A stretch of 64,000 nt of DNA, taken from Nymphaea colorata (taxonomy: Eukaryota; Streptophyta; Magnoliopsida; Nymphaeales; Nymphaeaceae). The stretch is taken from the NCBI RefSeq assembly GCF_008831285.2, contig NC_045144.1:18367716-18431715 (forward strand), written 5' to 3'. The notes below the pieces were generated by a model, which was not told the DNA's origin, searched no databases, and saw only the letters and a list, made by a program, of their open reading frames with translations. The position numbers and the translations under genes were made by a program. Positions 50,564 to 62,615 of this stretch are shown piece by piece; the stretch's first letter is position 1, and the number at the start of each line of letters is the position of its first letter.

Positions 50564-50568
50564 GTATC

Positions 50569-51550
50569 TTGTGAATCAGAAAATCATTTCTTCTTCATCT
50601 TCTTCTTCTTGCTCTTCTTTAAGTTTTCCATTGGTAGTTACTGTTTAAGCAATGAGTTTGATGTGTATTTTTGAGAGGAAGTGCTTCAAAAAGATGCTTT
50701 CCATGAAATACAGTGTAGACGAAGTACCAATTGCATATACCAACCTGCACTTGAATGCACGAGTACCCTGATTCATATCAGAACATCCAAGAAATCAATT
50801 TAGCTAATACTTAATGTCCTTGACCCGAACAGCTCAAAAAAATTAACAGTGCAGAAAACCAGTTTGGGGAATATCTTTAAAAACCCAACAAAATCAACCA
50901 CAAATTGGATGAAATTTGGTCTGCACTTAGTTCACACGTGGATTAGAGAAAGATTTTAGAATTTAAATTCATCCAAAATCCACATGAAATGGACTATGCT
51001 AGAGATGATTGGAAGTTTGCACTCTATAATCTTCAATAGTCTTCTACAAGGACTTATTTCGTTTGCTATATACAGTACTCCCGGCCGAAAAATTATTGGA
51101 TAAAAACCATATATATTTACAACAGAGCGCTATCATAAAATAATTACGCTAGCCTAAAACATGAACCAAATCTGCAAGATCAAACACAAAAGAAAACTCT
51201 TAAGTATTGACTGGAGGCACCCATGAAAAAGTGAGCCTAAATACAATCACGTAAATGCAATTTCAACTAAACTAGATGAAATAGCGCACATATTAAATGC
51301 ACTCTAATGAAATCTACATTAAATGACATGCGAATGACATTGAATAAAATTAATTGAAATGCAATAAAGAAAATTGAGAGGGGGGAAAATAATGGGAAAA
51401 AAATAAAGAAAAGAGGTGAAGTGTGTTTGGATGGCGAACTAAGACTAGGACATGGGAGAAGTTATACTCCAAGATGTAATCCATGTGAGCGTATTCATGC
51501 AATCTCAAATGCAAACGAAAACAAAATTAATCCAAAATATGCAAGTGCAA
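50569..51550. other. Intergenic after the copia element, no gene recognised
   Basis: The first 80 bp continue the neprosin promoter-side repeat interrupted by the element. The rest is AT-rich with no coding pattern and no clear partner in copy A of the duplication. Confidence 0.5.
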
Positions 51551-51552
51551 AC

Positions 51553-52600
51553 TAATTGGGCCGCCACTCGTTTCACTTTAGAGGGTGGGAGGTCGTTATC
51601 CAGATGCCAAAATCAAGTATAAATTTGATGATTGTTGGGTAACTCGATTGAAAAGCAACTCATCATACATTCACACATTTATGACCCCTTTTAAGACTTA
51701 ACTATGTAAGATTTATGCTGATTAGCCATTTAATAGAATAGTAAGTTCTCCGGCATCCTAAGGGGCATAGAATTATAATTTCAAAATTTCAATTAGGGCT
51801 GAAATATATATATATTTTTAAATTTTTATATAAGATAAATATTTTTTTAAAAAATTGCACGTAAATTTTAAAAAAATTGAGGGGGCTTAGGGCCCCTGCT
51901 GGCCCCCTTGGCTCCACCCTTAGACCATAGAAGGTTTAACTCTCATGTGGGTGGCTCCCGCTCCCTCAAGAAATTTACACAGCCAATGCGCTATCCAATG
52001 CCAAATCATTGCCGCATCTTTGACAATGTAAAGCTCCACCGGTCAATATGTTCCATCTTTTTTCAAGATTGAACCAAAATTTTGTTATTTCTTCAATAGA
52101 TTTTAAAAAATTTACAGAAAAACACTAGATCTTTTAATAAATAAGCAGTTTTTTTTGTCATTTTATATAAAAAATTACAGTTCTCTACTAAAATGTTTCT
52201 TATGTTTATCATTAGCACAAACATTTGATGCTGCTCATGTACTCAATCAATTATAGGTGGGGTAGTGCATGGGCCAATGTCATGTAGAGAAGTAATATTC
52301 AAAAGCTGGGGCCATGTCTACTGAGCCAAGAAGCCTCCTCTTGCATGGTTGCATCGGCCAGCATGTAGCACAAAGAGTTGACACTCATGTGAATCAAATT
52401 AGTGATTGGAAGCCTGTATTTTGCTTTGTAAATCATCATGTAAAGTCGTTGATAATACAAAACAATGGCAGAAGCAAGTGCGGGCAGTTGCCCACATATG
52501 CCCATAAAAATAATTTATTTGCTTGAAACTTTATGGTAGTTTTTATCTTTTACATGCAGGTGTTTCTTAAAAATTTAAAATTATATAACTAGTGTCCCTT
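51553..52600 (+). repeat. Segmental duplication block 1, copy B
   Basis: Direct copy of 27410-28445 with scattered substitutions and small gaps. There is no gene in it. Confidence 0.85.
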
Positions 52601-52602
52601 TT

Positions 52603-54275
52603 GTCACAAAAAACACGTTTTATTCGAAAAAAACACATATAAAACGTGAAAAACAAGTCAGCCATATAAAACGTGAAAAAACGCATCTTTTTAAAAAAAT
52701 GCCAAAAAAATAAAAAGTTTGGTATACTAATGTTTTAATACGTGTTTTTCACGTTTTTATTATATTTTGATTGATTTTCATTTTTTTATAATTCTCAGGA
52801 CTTGTTAAATTTTTTAAAAATTCGCCGAGATTTTCTCGAGATATTCCCAAGATATACAACTTTGTCGTATTATACCCGAGAAATTCCTTGCCGTATAATA
52901 CCCATACATGTTTTTTGTGACAATGCTCGTGACTGTATGAGGAGTATTTTTCATTCTATTTTTTTAAACAAAAAATTGTTTCATTTTTTCCAATTTTGTC
53001 CCTAATGGGAGTTTTCCCCTTTCCCTATCAAAGGTCATATTTGTCATTTCAAGCTCCAAAGCCCATTATCATGTTTAGGGCCTGAACATACCACTTCTTT
53101 GGTAAGTAAGTAACCTTCAAGAGGATTGGATTGCTCTTATCATTAATCTCTCTTCCTTTCCTGTGTGTTCTTTTGGCTTCTCTGCACTCCAAGAAGCTGG
53201 GAAGAGGCATCCACTAGATGCACTTTTATTAAAATAAAGATGGTAGGAACAACTTTGGGCCTTTTCTTTTGGTTATTTTGAAATAGTCCCTAGCTTACAA
53301 GGGATTGACAAATTCAGTGGTTCTTAAGTATAAGGTTTTTTTTTTTGCCTTATTTCGCTCGCGGAAACCACAGTCCGACCGAGAGACAATGTGGTTCGTC
53401 TATGAGTATAAAACTCCAAGGCTAGTACCCAATTAGAAGTCATAGCTTCAGCCTGTGTAGATAATTGAATAAAAGTTAAGCCAACTCATTGGGCTACTCA
53501 AAAGGAAAGTTAGAAACCACCAAAACCAACAATGAGACAATTGGAACTGAATTGGTGGCAAATTAACTTGATATACTGGTTAATATAAGAGTGAAAAGTG
53601 TCATATACTATTCATTTTTTAAATATTTTTAAAAAAATATTTTTACTTAGGTCCCTAAGCAGCCCTGCACGCAAGGAGTGGAGTGGAAGGAATGAAGATG
53701 ATTTCGCCTATTGCAAACTGCCACCAACAGGTATCACTAAAATATATTAGAGATCAAATCCAGAACAAACCTACACTAGATATCAACAAAATCCTCAAAC
53801 CAGCAAGACCATTTTGTAGTCCAAATAACAAACCCAGCAAATTAACCAGTGGAAAACTGCTTCATTTTAAATACCACAAAAAATTTAGTATTTGGAAACA
53901 TATAACAAACAATAAAGATAATATGTTACACAATTTGAAGAAATGAATACATTTAGAGGCCGATACATTTAGAGGTCGATTGGCAGTAGAAACACTTTAC
54001 AGGATCTGACATAAAAATTAAGGCAGATGGATGGAACACATGTTTTAGTACTCTATGAATCTGCCACAATCTTTAAGGTAGATTCTTGAAACTTTCACTT
54101 GGTGTTCCCTATGTTAAGCAACTGAATTTTTTCTGCCTGAAAGCCTTTTCTATAGACATAGGGTGGGGTTGGAGTATTTACTTTTCCATGTCTAAGGATA
54201 CAATTTCATTGGCTTTAAGAAGACTCTGTGGTTCACTTTATATTCCATTTGCATAGAGGCAGAGCCAAAAAGTAC
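52603..54275 (-). repeat. Segmental duplication block 2, copy B, inverted
   Basis: Reverse-complement copy of 28445-30087, while the flanking blocks are in direct orientation. It includes the dispersed AT-rich repeat (52605-52920). The left junction follows ACTAGTGTCCCTT, also present at the end of block 1 in copy A. No gene was found. Confidence 0.8.
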
Positions 54276-54956
54276 TCTAGGTTACGAGGAGTCGAGCATT
54301 CAGGGACAAAAATTAATGTCATTTTATGTGATTTTGAGAGGTAAATGAGAGTTTAGTTGTTTTAATTCTTTTGTTCTTTATTAATGAAGGTAGAGAGCCT
54401 AACTATATGGAGAGTTTATGTTATTTGAGCCAAGTAATTTGGGTACATTCTGTAAGCACAACAATGTATATGAGAGTCCCACCAAGTGTTGTGGAGCCCA
54501 TCCAATGCATAATGATCTGTGGATCCCATGTTGATGTAAATGTCTCAATTTGTGTTGGATCCAGTCCTTTTCGAAGCTTGCCCAAATCGGATTCAGGTTG
54601 GAACAGACTTTGTTCGAGCCTGACCTAATCAAGCTTCGACTCAGATCTAATTTCCGAAAGCAAAAATTATATGACTTTATACAACTAATTGGATCTTATT
54701 ACTTTTTCTAGTGACATTTGAATGACTTACCAGATACCTGCTTGGGTGTCGCATAGGTCAATTCATGACATCAAGTTTTACAGACCGTTTAGCAGTACGA
54801 ATATCATATACGAGTTTCATAAATATGCTCCAGAGAGTGAGACAGATTCAAGGAATATTAGAACAAGTGTTCCTTAAGTCAGCCCTAATCCTTGGGGTGT
54901 AAGCTAAGAGAATGTACAACAAAGTAGCTAGAAAAGGAAAAAGAAAACGTAACACA
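54276..54956. other. Copy-B-only segment, no gene recognised
   Basis: About 680 bp between the inverted block and block 3 that I could not match in copy A. Composition is ordinary and no open frame resembles a family. It may be DNA inserted with the inversion or lost from copy A. Confidence 0.5.
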
Positions 54957-56682
54957 AGTAATGATAGCAAAATTGTAAATGCATTAAGAGAAACTATCAA
55001 ATACAAAATATACGAGTGATGGGTAGGCACCAAACCACTTGGGTGCGAGATAAAAACCGGACCTCTTAAATTCATGTTAAAAGGCATTTTAAACAAAATA
55101 TGAACCTTTTAATTTGTTTATGAACACTATTTTGACATAAAACATGCTTTAGTTCAAGTCATTTTTGTAAAGAAAAAAGTAGATCTTTATATTGTCAAAA
55201 TTTTGATGTTATAAGAGCCGTTCATTTTTTTTTTACTATTAAAAGGCATTATTTAAGTAAGAAAACAAAACTAAGTTAATATATGTTTATCACAGAATAT
55301 CATGTGTTTACGAATGGCTTTCTTTTATTATTCATCATGACCGGCGCTTTATTAATTTGCTTTGTATCTCCTAATTAAATATTTTAAAAAATTTAGACAG
55401 GCAAATGATTTGCTCGGATTAATTACATGGGAGAAAATTTAATTGACTTGTAGAAGAAAAATTGGATTGACATCTCTATTCTCCTGTCCGTCCGTGAATG
55501 AAATAAAATAAATGCATAACATGCAAACAGTAGGAGATCAAGATGATGTTAATGTGCAATCAATTTTCTCATATCTCACAATCTCCATTCTTTGTTTGGT
55601 TCCGACGGGCTTCAGTCTTGTAGCAATTTTTTCGTTTATTTTTAATAACATCTTGTTTTTAGTGTTTATGGAGGTGTTGGATCTCAAAACCGAGGATCTG
55701 AGATTGATCTAAGATCCTATTCAATTCGATTGGTGTCTGGAGTTCTGTCATGGACTCAGCCGATTTTGGCATTATTAAATGTATCCAAACAACTAACAAT
55801 TAAAATATTTGTTAAATAAGCAATTTTAGATGATTTGAAAATATCTAAAAATATTGAATTTCCAACAATAAAAACGGGCACCAGACATCCTTTCAATATT
55901 TTTTGATATTTTCAAGTAATCTAAAATTGGTTATTTAACAAATAATTAATTGAATATTGTCAGTTGGTGGGGTACATTTAATAATGCCAAAATGGGCAGA
56001 GTCCGCCGACGTCGAATCCATATACCAAAACGGGTTTAATTGGGATTTTATAGCGAAAGACCAATGATTTTTCTAGAGAAATAATCTTATTTGTTGAGAG
56101 AGCAAATAGGAATTACAAGTAACGACAATAAATCCAAATCCTTCCTTTCTTGAAGAAGTGGAGAAATTGGCCTCGTTTTGTGAACCCTTGATTGTCTTAC
56201 TTCACTCATTTTTTATAATAATGGATATATTCATTTTTATATTTGGTTCACAAATCTTCCATGCAAGGGTGGCACTAATTCAATGTTAAAACTGATTCTT
56301 GATGATATGAGAAGGTTAAACTTAGAAAGTGTTTTCTCAGAAAGATTTAAGTGATGGTTTTAGTGTAACAAATAAATCTTGCATGCTTGTAGGATGGAAA
56401 AGGACGGCTAGACCATAAAATTCCTGGAGGAGCTGGTTATACGCACATGCTGGTGCAAAATATACTTAATGACCAAAATGCTCTTGATTAATAAAAAAAA
56501 GACAACTTTTTTGTAGGAACAAAAAAATAATAAAAAAGTTAAAAGATAAAAAAAACATTTTTTTAATTGATTCCAAAATACCCCAATTCCTACCCGGTTT
56601 TTTGGGCGTACATGTCTTGCATGCACTGAGGGGCGCATGTAACTCACTCTCAAAATTCCAATACAATGTTATGTATGAGAGA

Positions 56683-56730
<48 letters not shown>

Positions 56731-57235
56731 CCTTTTAAGTTTTCCATTGTTTTGTTTTAAAGAGGGGCAGGGTTGGGGAACCGTAAAATGCCAGATTCTC
56801 CAAGGCCCTAATATATATATTTTTTAAAGTTCTCATCAGGATCCAATTGTAATTTTTTAAAATTTAAGCCAGTAAAATTTAAATTTTTAAAATCTGAAGG
56901 CAACCACGATCCAATGGTTGCTCATACGATCTCCTTTATTTTCACTGCCTGTTAAATCTGATAGGATAGACTTATGGGCATATGGTCGGAGCGCAACAAT
57001 GGTTCAGTTCTTGTAAGTACTGCTCATGTCAACTTGCAAACAATGAGATGCGACACTATAGTTGATGAGAATATTGTACCTCATTAAGATCTGGTTGAAG
57101 CCTAAGACCTTAAAGGCAAGGGGAATGGTCGCATTTGGGCCTCTCTGCCCCCCCTGGTGTTTCACCCTAAAAAACCTGAAGCTCACCCTAGAGCACAATG
57201 GTATGTATGGTTGGCATGCAGCGATTGTCTCCTTA
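54957..57235 (+). repeat. Segmental duplication blocks 3-4, copy B
   Basis: Direct copy of 30088-31240 and then, after a deletion relative to copy A of about 900 bp, of 32150-33060. It contains the second MITE, a neprosin promoter-side repeat (56060-56760) and a long poly-T run (about 56686-56728), where copy A has short T runs. The first-exon relic of copy A at 31.8-32.15 kb is missing here. Confidence 0.8.
55752..56004. mobile_element. 253-bp MITE, copy B
   Basis: Same length, ends and position in the duplicated block as the MITE at 30946-31198, so it was present before the duplication. Confidence 0.75.
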
Positions 57236-57930
57236 TATTTTTACATTTGATAGACAAAAGAAAAGTGGTATTTCTCTAGTTAAGAGATGTGTTTTTTTTT
57301 TGTCTCAGGAAAGGAGTCAGCCCACCACGTCCCTATATCTTTTCGGCACTCTTAAAAAATTTGGAAGTTTGTAGCTACTAAGTTCAAAAGAAGTGCAGTA
57401 AATCTTATACTGTTCCCGTCAAGTGCAGTAAATCTTATAGACTCTAGAGTGAAGAAACAGCATCATATACAAAGAAGCTATTAATCAGATCGAAGCCATA
57501 ACTCTGAAGCTGGTACGTTTTAAATTCTAATAGTAAAAATTCGAGACTTTGGTCTTAATAAAACGAAAAAAGAAACCACTGTCAGTAAAAATTTCATGTA
57601 GAAGGAGAGGGAGAGAATGATTTTTTTACGCTTCCCTTAGCAATCTGACGGTTGGGGTAGGAAGATAAGCATGGAAGTCGGGCTGGTGAGGCGGACAGGA
57701 CTCATGTCATTGTCACTTGCATAATTTACTTACTTTTCAGAATTCTTTTATAAGAAAAAATAATAAGATGTAAAGAAAGAATATCCTAAAATTAAGCATT
57801 TTATTGAAGTAAAAGAAAACAAAGAAATGGTCGGATGTCATTGGTTTTAAAAAATTTAATAAAAACCCGAGCTCTCTTTGGTGCATTTTTGGTGTGCACG
57901 CAACTCGATCTGCTTAATAAAGCGCAGAGG
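57236..57930. other. Intergenic, no gene recognised
   Basis: This stretch lies where copy A carries the palindrome and the first-exon relic (33.1-36.6 kb). I see no match to those parts, no coding pattern and no repeat. Confidence 0.45.
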
Positions 57931-58674
57931 GGTGGGGGACGAGGCATAACCAAAATACAATTTTTAAAATTTTAAACATGTAAAATTTATTTATTTTTTT
58001 AAAATATGAGAAACAGCCATGGGTAGGGCACAGTGCACCGGTGAATTATATTGTTGTGTATCCATTATTTGTAATATAAAAAATTAGCACTTACATGTGA
58101 ATCAAATTGACAACGGAACTTTCAGCAATCCATCCACCAATTCAACTAGTTACGTTATGGCTATCGAAACTATCACCCTGATATTGGTAGAAGGGAACAC
58201 ACTGAACAGGCTCGGTGGTGGTAGAAGGCTGCCCACCTAATAACTCCATTCTTCACAAGTCTTGTTCGGAAGTTTAACTTTAACGATTTTCAGCGGCAAA
58301 AGCGGACGGCCACTATAGTGTCTCTAACTTTTATAATTATTCAGCCATTAAATATACACAATCTGATCAACATTATAAGCAATTAAAAGAAAAATAAAGA
58401 AAATAATGAGATATACATTTTTATCATTTAATATTAATTTATTTTTCTTTCAACCATTCATCTGCTTTATAAGAATAGCTTGAGGCTGTCTATTTGAAAT
58501 AAAAGGACGATTGAAAGAAAATCAATAACAAAAAATGTAAAAGAATGTTAAATGACTAAAAATGTCTTCTACTTTTTTGTCCTTGTTTTTCTTTAAACCG
58601 TTCGTCATGTTGGATAGGGCGGACCTGATTAAATGGTTAAGAGACTTTGGAAGTCGCTATTCAACTTTCCACAC

Positions 58675-58711
<37 letters not shown>

Positions 58712-59770
58712 TAATAATAATAATAATATTAATATTGAAAGGAATTGAACCCGTAATTCCAAGTACTGATCCTTATAAAGTCCACTTTCCGTGAGAAACT
58801 GTTTTCATGTTTTTAAGCACATAAACCCTTTAATTTCTTGGTTGACTGTATATTTTCAGGTTACATAATTACCTTGTGGGTAGATAGAGATTATCCCAAA
58901 CATCCAACCTTTTCCCTTTTATTTTTGTATAAAAGCCAATAAAAAAATCAGTTTACTAATAACAGGCGCTTTATAAGTCTAAAACATCATAACCGGGCCA
59001 GATTCAATTCATGATTTGTTTCATAGTAGTGGTACAATCTTAACCTGCGATGTATGTCCCAAAAATTAAATATTTTAAACAAGCAAATAATTTTCTTGGA
59101 GTTTACATAGAAGAAAACTTAAAACCGACTTGTAGTCTGTAGATGGAAAATCAGATTGTCATCTCTATTCACTTATTCCACCCCAGAGTAAGCGAACTCA
59201 CCAAAACGAAGACGGCAGTCGTTATAAGCATGTTTTGGTCTATGAAAAAAAAATCTAATATCCGATTAAGAAATGATGCATATTCAAACTAAATATCTGT
59301 TCAAATCCAGCCAAGGATTCAGATTAGATTTTTATTTTAAACAAATATCATATGCCTAATTCTCTTAGAGAGATTTTGAGAATAGGCCAAATTCAGTTCA
59401 ATATTCAGATTCGAGTTCAGATTCAGATATGAATGTAAAAGTTGGTTTTAGATTATGAAATTGGATTTCAGATTCAGATTCAGATTCAAATATTCAAATT
59501 CGAATAAAAGTATATGCATATCCGAAAAAATGTATACGGTTAAAAATATATCCAATTTAGATCCGATCTGTTGACATTGATAGGTATGTGAATGAAATCA
59601 CATAATGCATGACATGCAGGAGTAGGAGACGAAGATGGTGTTGCGCAATGAACCTTCTCAGGTCTAAAAAGTGACCTCATTCAAGCAACATACTTAAGAA
59701 AACATTATATAAGATGGCATTGGCCAATAAACAGTGAAGATTATGATCTACAACTACCAAAGTTGGATTA
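57930..59770 (+). repeat. Segmental duplication blocks 5-6, copy B
   Basis: Direct copy of parts of 36600-39520, closest over 58800-59770. It holds an (AT)n tract near 58677-58707 and GATTCA-type repeats near 59465-59500. It is the 3' flank of neprosin paralogue B. Confidence 0.8.
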
Positions 59771-60219
59771 TCAAGGACAATTGCGTCGATGATAACCAGG
59801 CCCTCCCATAGTTATGTAATGGCCAAAGTCATCATCGTCATCTGCTTGACGAAGATCCCAATACGTGGCATCATAGCAGTTCCCATTGTTCATGATGATA
59901 CCAATATCCTCTTCGGGAGGATAATAAAGGTCCGTGTCGAGGTCGTATAAGGCCATTTTTCGGATGTATGCAACCGTCCCGAGATCATCGGTGGAGAAAT
60001 GGCCGCTGCCCATCTGGGTGGATGTGTGCCTTCCTCTTGTCCGCCGATTCACGATCTCCCCTCCCCATGAAACTTCGTTTGCGCTGTTTACTTGGTAATT
60101 TGATTTTGGCCAGTAGCCAATCAACGTTTCATCAACCAAAACTTCCCAGTCTTCTTCATCATTCTGCTAATCATCAAAATCCTTTAGCAGTCAATATATA
60201 TATATAACTTTTTCTCACT

Positions 60220-60810
60220 CCGCAATATATAGCTAACTTGTTATTCTTTTGGAATTTTAATTTCCCTTTTTCTGAAATTTTTGGTTTGTAACGTAGCCAC
60301 GTTAAAGACGTATTATTAAAAAATGTTTAAAACGTTAAAAAAATGGTCAGCTGAATAAAATGCGAAAAAAATACATCTTTTGAAAAAAATGTCAAAACGA
60401 AAAAAGCACCTTTTCTATTTTTTCCACTTTTCAAGTTTTTTTTCACAATTTTTCATGTTTTTTGTAATTTTTTGTTACATTTTTATTTTCATATTTGTTA
60501 TATTTTATTTTTAAGATTTTGATAACTTCTTTTTACATTTCCTTTTGGTGGCCAGTTCCGTTACATTTCAAAACAAGGTTTTTATTTTGAAGTGTTTGAA
60601 AGCCATTAAAACTGATCACCTGCCAGCCCCTAATTGATCATGTTGTGTCAACCCTTGGAAATGGGTGTGTTAACTATGTTTGCATGTGCACTAATTGATT
60701 GGGTAAAAAAAAGGGCAGTTCTTAATCGAACAAAAAAAAAAGCCCAATTTTTGTTTGAAAGCCTAATATTTTTCAAACAATACAACTTGTACACCAATAT
60801 TGGGGAGCCG

Positions 60811-60860
<50 letters not shown>

Positions 60861-61100
60861 CAAATAAATACACACACACAAAAGATCGAATTTTGAATTG
60901 AATTTTAAAATAAAATTTTTGATTTGCATATTAGGACAATTTGATGCCAAATAAACTAAAACTGGCTTTGTATCTCTATGTTGCAAACAAAAGGCTACCA
61001 ACGCGCAAGTTAAAGTGTGATAGGGTGCCTTTGGAAGCACCAAAACATGCTTTACATTATAGAGGATGAGAAGTTGGATGGAAGCTTCAGCCTTCTTCGA
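60220..61100. other. Last intron of neprosin paralogue B
   Basis: The intron between exons 5 and 6 holds a degenerate copy of the dispersed AT-rich repeat (about 60295-60560) and an (AT)n run at 60812-60859. No coding sequence. Gene A has a similar intron without these parts. Confidence 0.5.
60812..60859. repeat. (AT)n microsatellite
   Basis: Pure AT run of 48 bases in the last intron of paralogue B. Confidence 0.9.
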
Positions 61101-62615
61101 GCACAACAGAAAAAGCTGAAGAAAAAAAAAATGCATACGCACCCGTATGATAGTGATTTCAATTTCACTGGGATTCCCGTTGATAGTTTGACATCTGAGT
61201 CGCTTGCCGAAAGGCATACCGTGACGTCCTCTTACGAATTCCAGATTATTACTGCCTCTGTCTTCTGGTGATTTAGTGTTATCATTATAGAGCCATGTAT
61301 TGTAGCTGTCATTCTGTTGAAGCCAAGCAAACGCAATAACTGTCAGCATTCGCCATACAAGTCTCCAAAATTGTGTAGTTTCTACTATCACTCGCGATGA
61401 CCATTTAGTTACTGAGAAAAGTTAAGCAGCCTATTTGATGCTTCGCATATTATAAACGGAGATAGTTTGGCAAGGAGGGACTTTATAGAAGTGACATGAA
61501 AAAATCGCAGAATCCTGAATGTAGAGAACGGGGGCGAAGGGAGGTGTGGGCAATTGCCCACACAGGCCCACAAAAAATGGCTATTTTTATATTGAAATTT
61601 CATAGCTGTTTTTTGAATTTACATACAGGTGCCCCTTAAAATTTAAAATTATATAACTGGTGCCCTTAAAAATCTAAAATTATATAATTAGTGCCCCTTT
61701 TAAATCTAAAATTGTATAACTAGTGCCCCTTCGTTGAAACTTTCTGGCCCTTGTTGGAGAAATGAGATATCCTGATGCATAAAGAGTGTCCTGATTGGAA
61801 CAGGATCAGACTTTTGAACCTTCCATTGCATGCCTTTTAATGGAGTAAGAGAACGAGGCCATCTTCCTAAACTGAAGTTGAGGAGTATTGGTGAACTGCT
61901 TCTGTTTCTTCTCTTAATTGTTTTGTTGATGGCATCAGACTATCAGTCTATTGCAGACCATGTATGACATATGCTCATAAAACCAACACCAATGGAGCAC
62001 ACCTTTATCATGTTAACCACAGAGAGAGAGAGAGAGAGAGAATGAGAAATTAAACCAACAGAAATTCTCTCACTAGCTAGCCCCACGTACTTCTTTCCAA
62101 TCAACAGATATATATAATTTTGTCAGAATGTGGAATAGAATTTGTAAGGAAACAATTACCGTTGTGAAGATAAAAAACCGCGTTCTTGCATCTCCAAATA
62201 CGCTAGGATTGACCTTGAGCATAAAAGAAACAAAAGGTTAAATAAAAATGGAAAGGAGTCAAACAAATAAGCAAACCCTAGTTATTATAAGCAGTGATAA
62301 TCTCTTTGTTAATGTGAATAAAGGGATGAAACATACCATCCAACCAGCTTCCAGTGCCATATAAATCTGATGTTGTGCTGCATGTACAACCCAAACTTGT
62401 GAAAGGCTCATCTCACTCCTGTCCTCTATGTTAGGTCCCCAAACACTAAAAGTTCCTTCCCCTCCTCCATAGGTTCCGCTTACCGTACCTTTTGCATACT
62501 ATAATTAATCCATGTATATGTTAAAGAAAGCAATATACTACCAGGCCTTCGTTGCTCAAGTGCAAAGCAAGCATAAACTGGGTGAGAAGAAAGATTAATA
62601 GATGCTAATTAAGAA

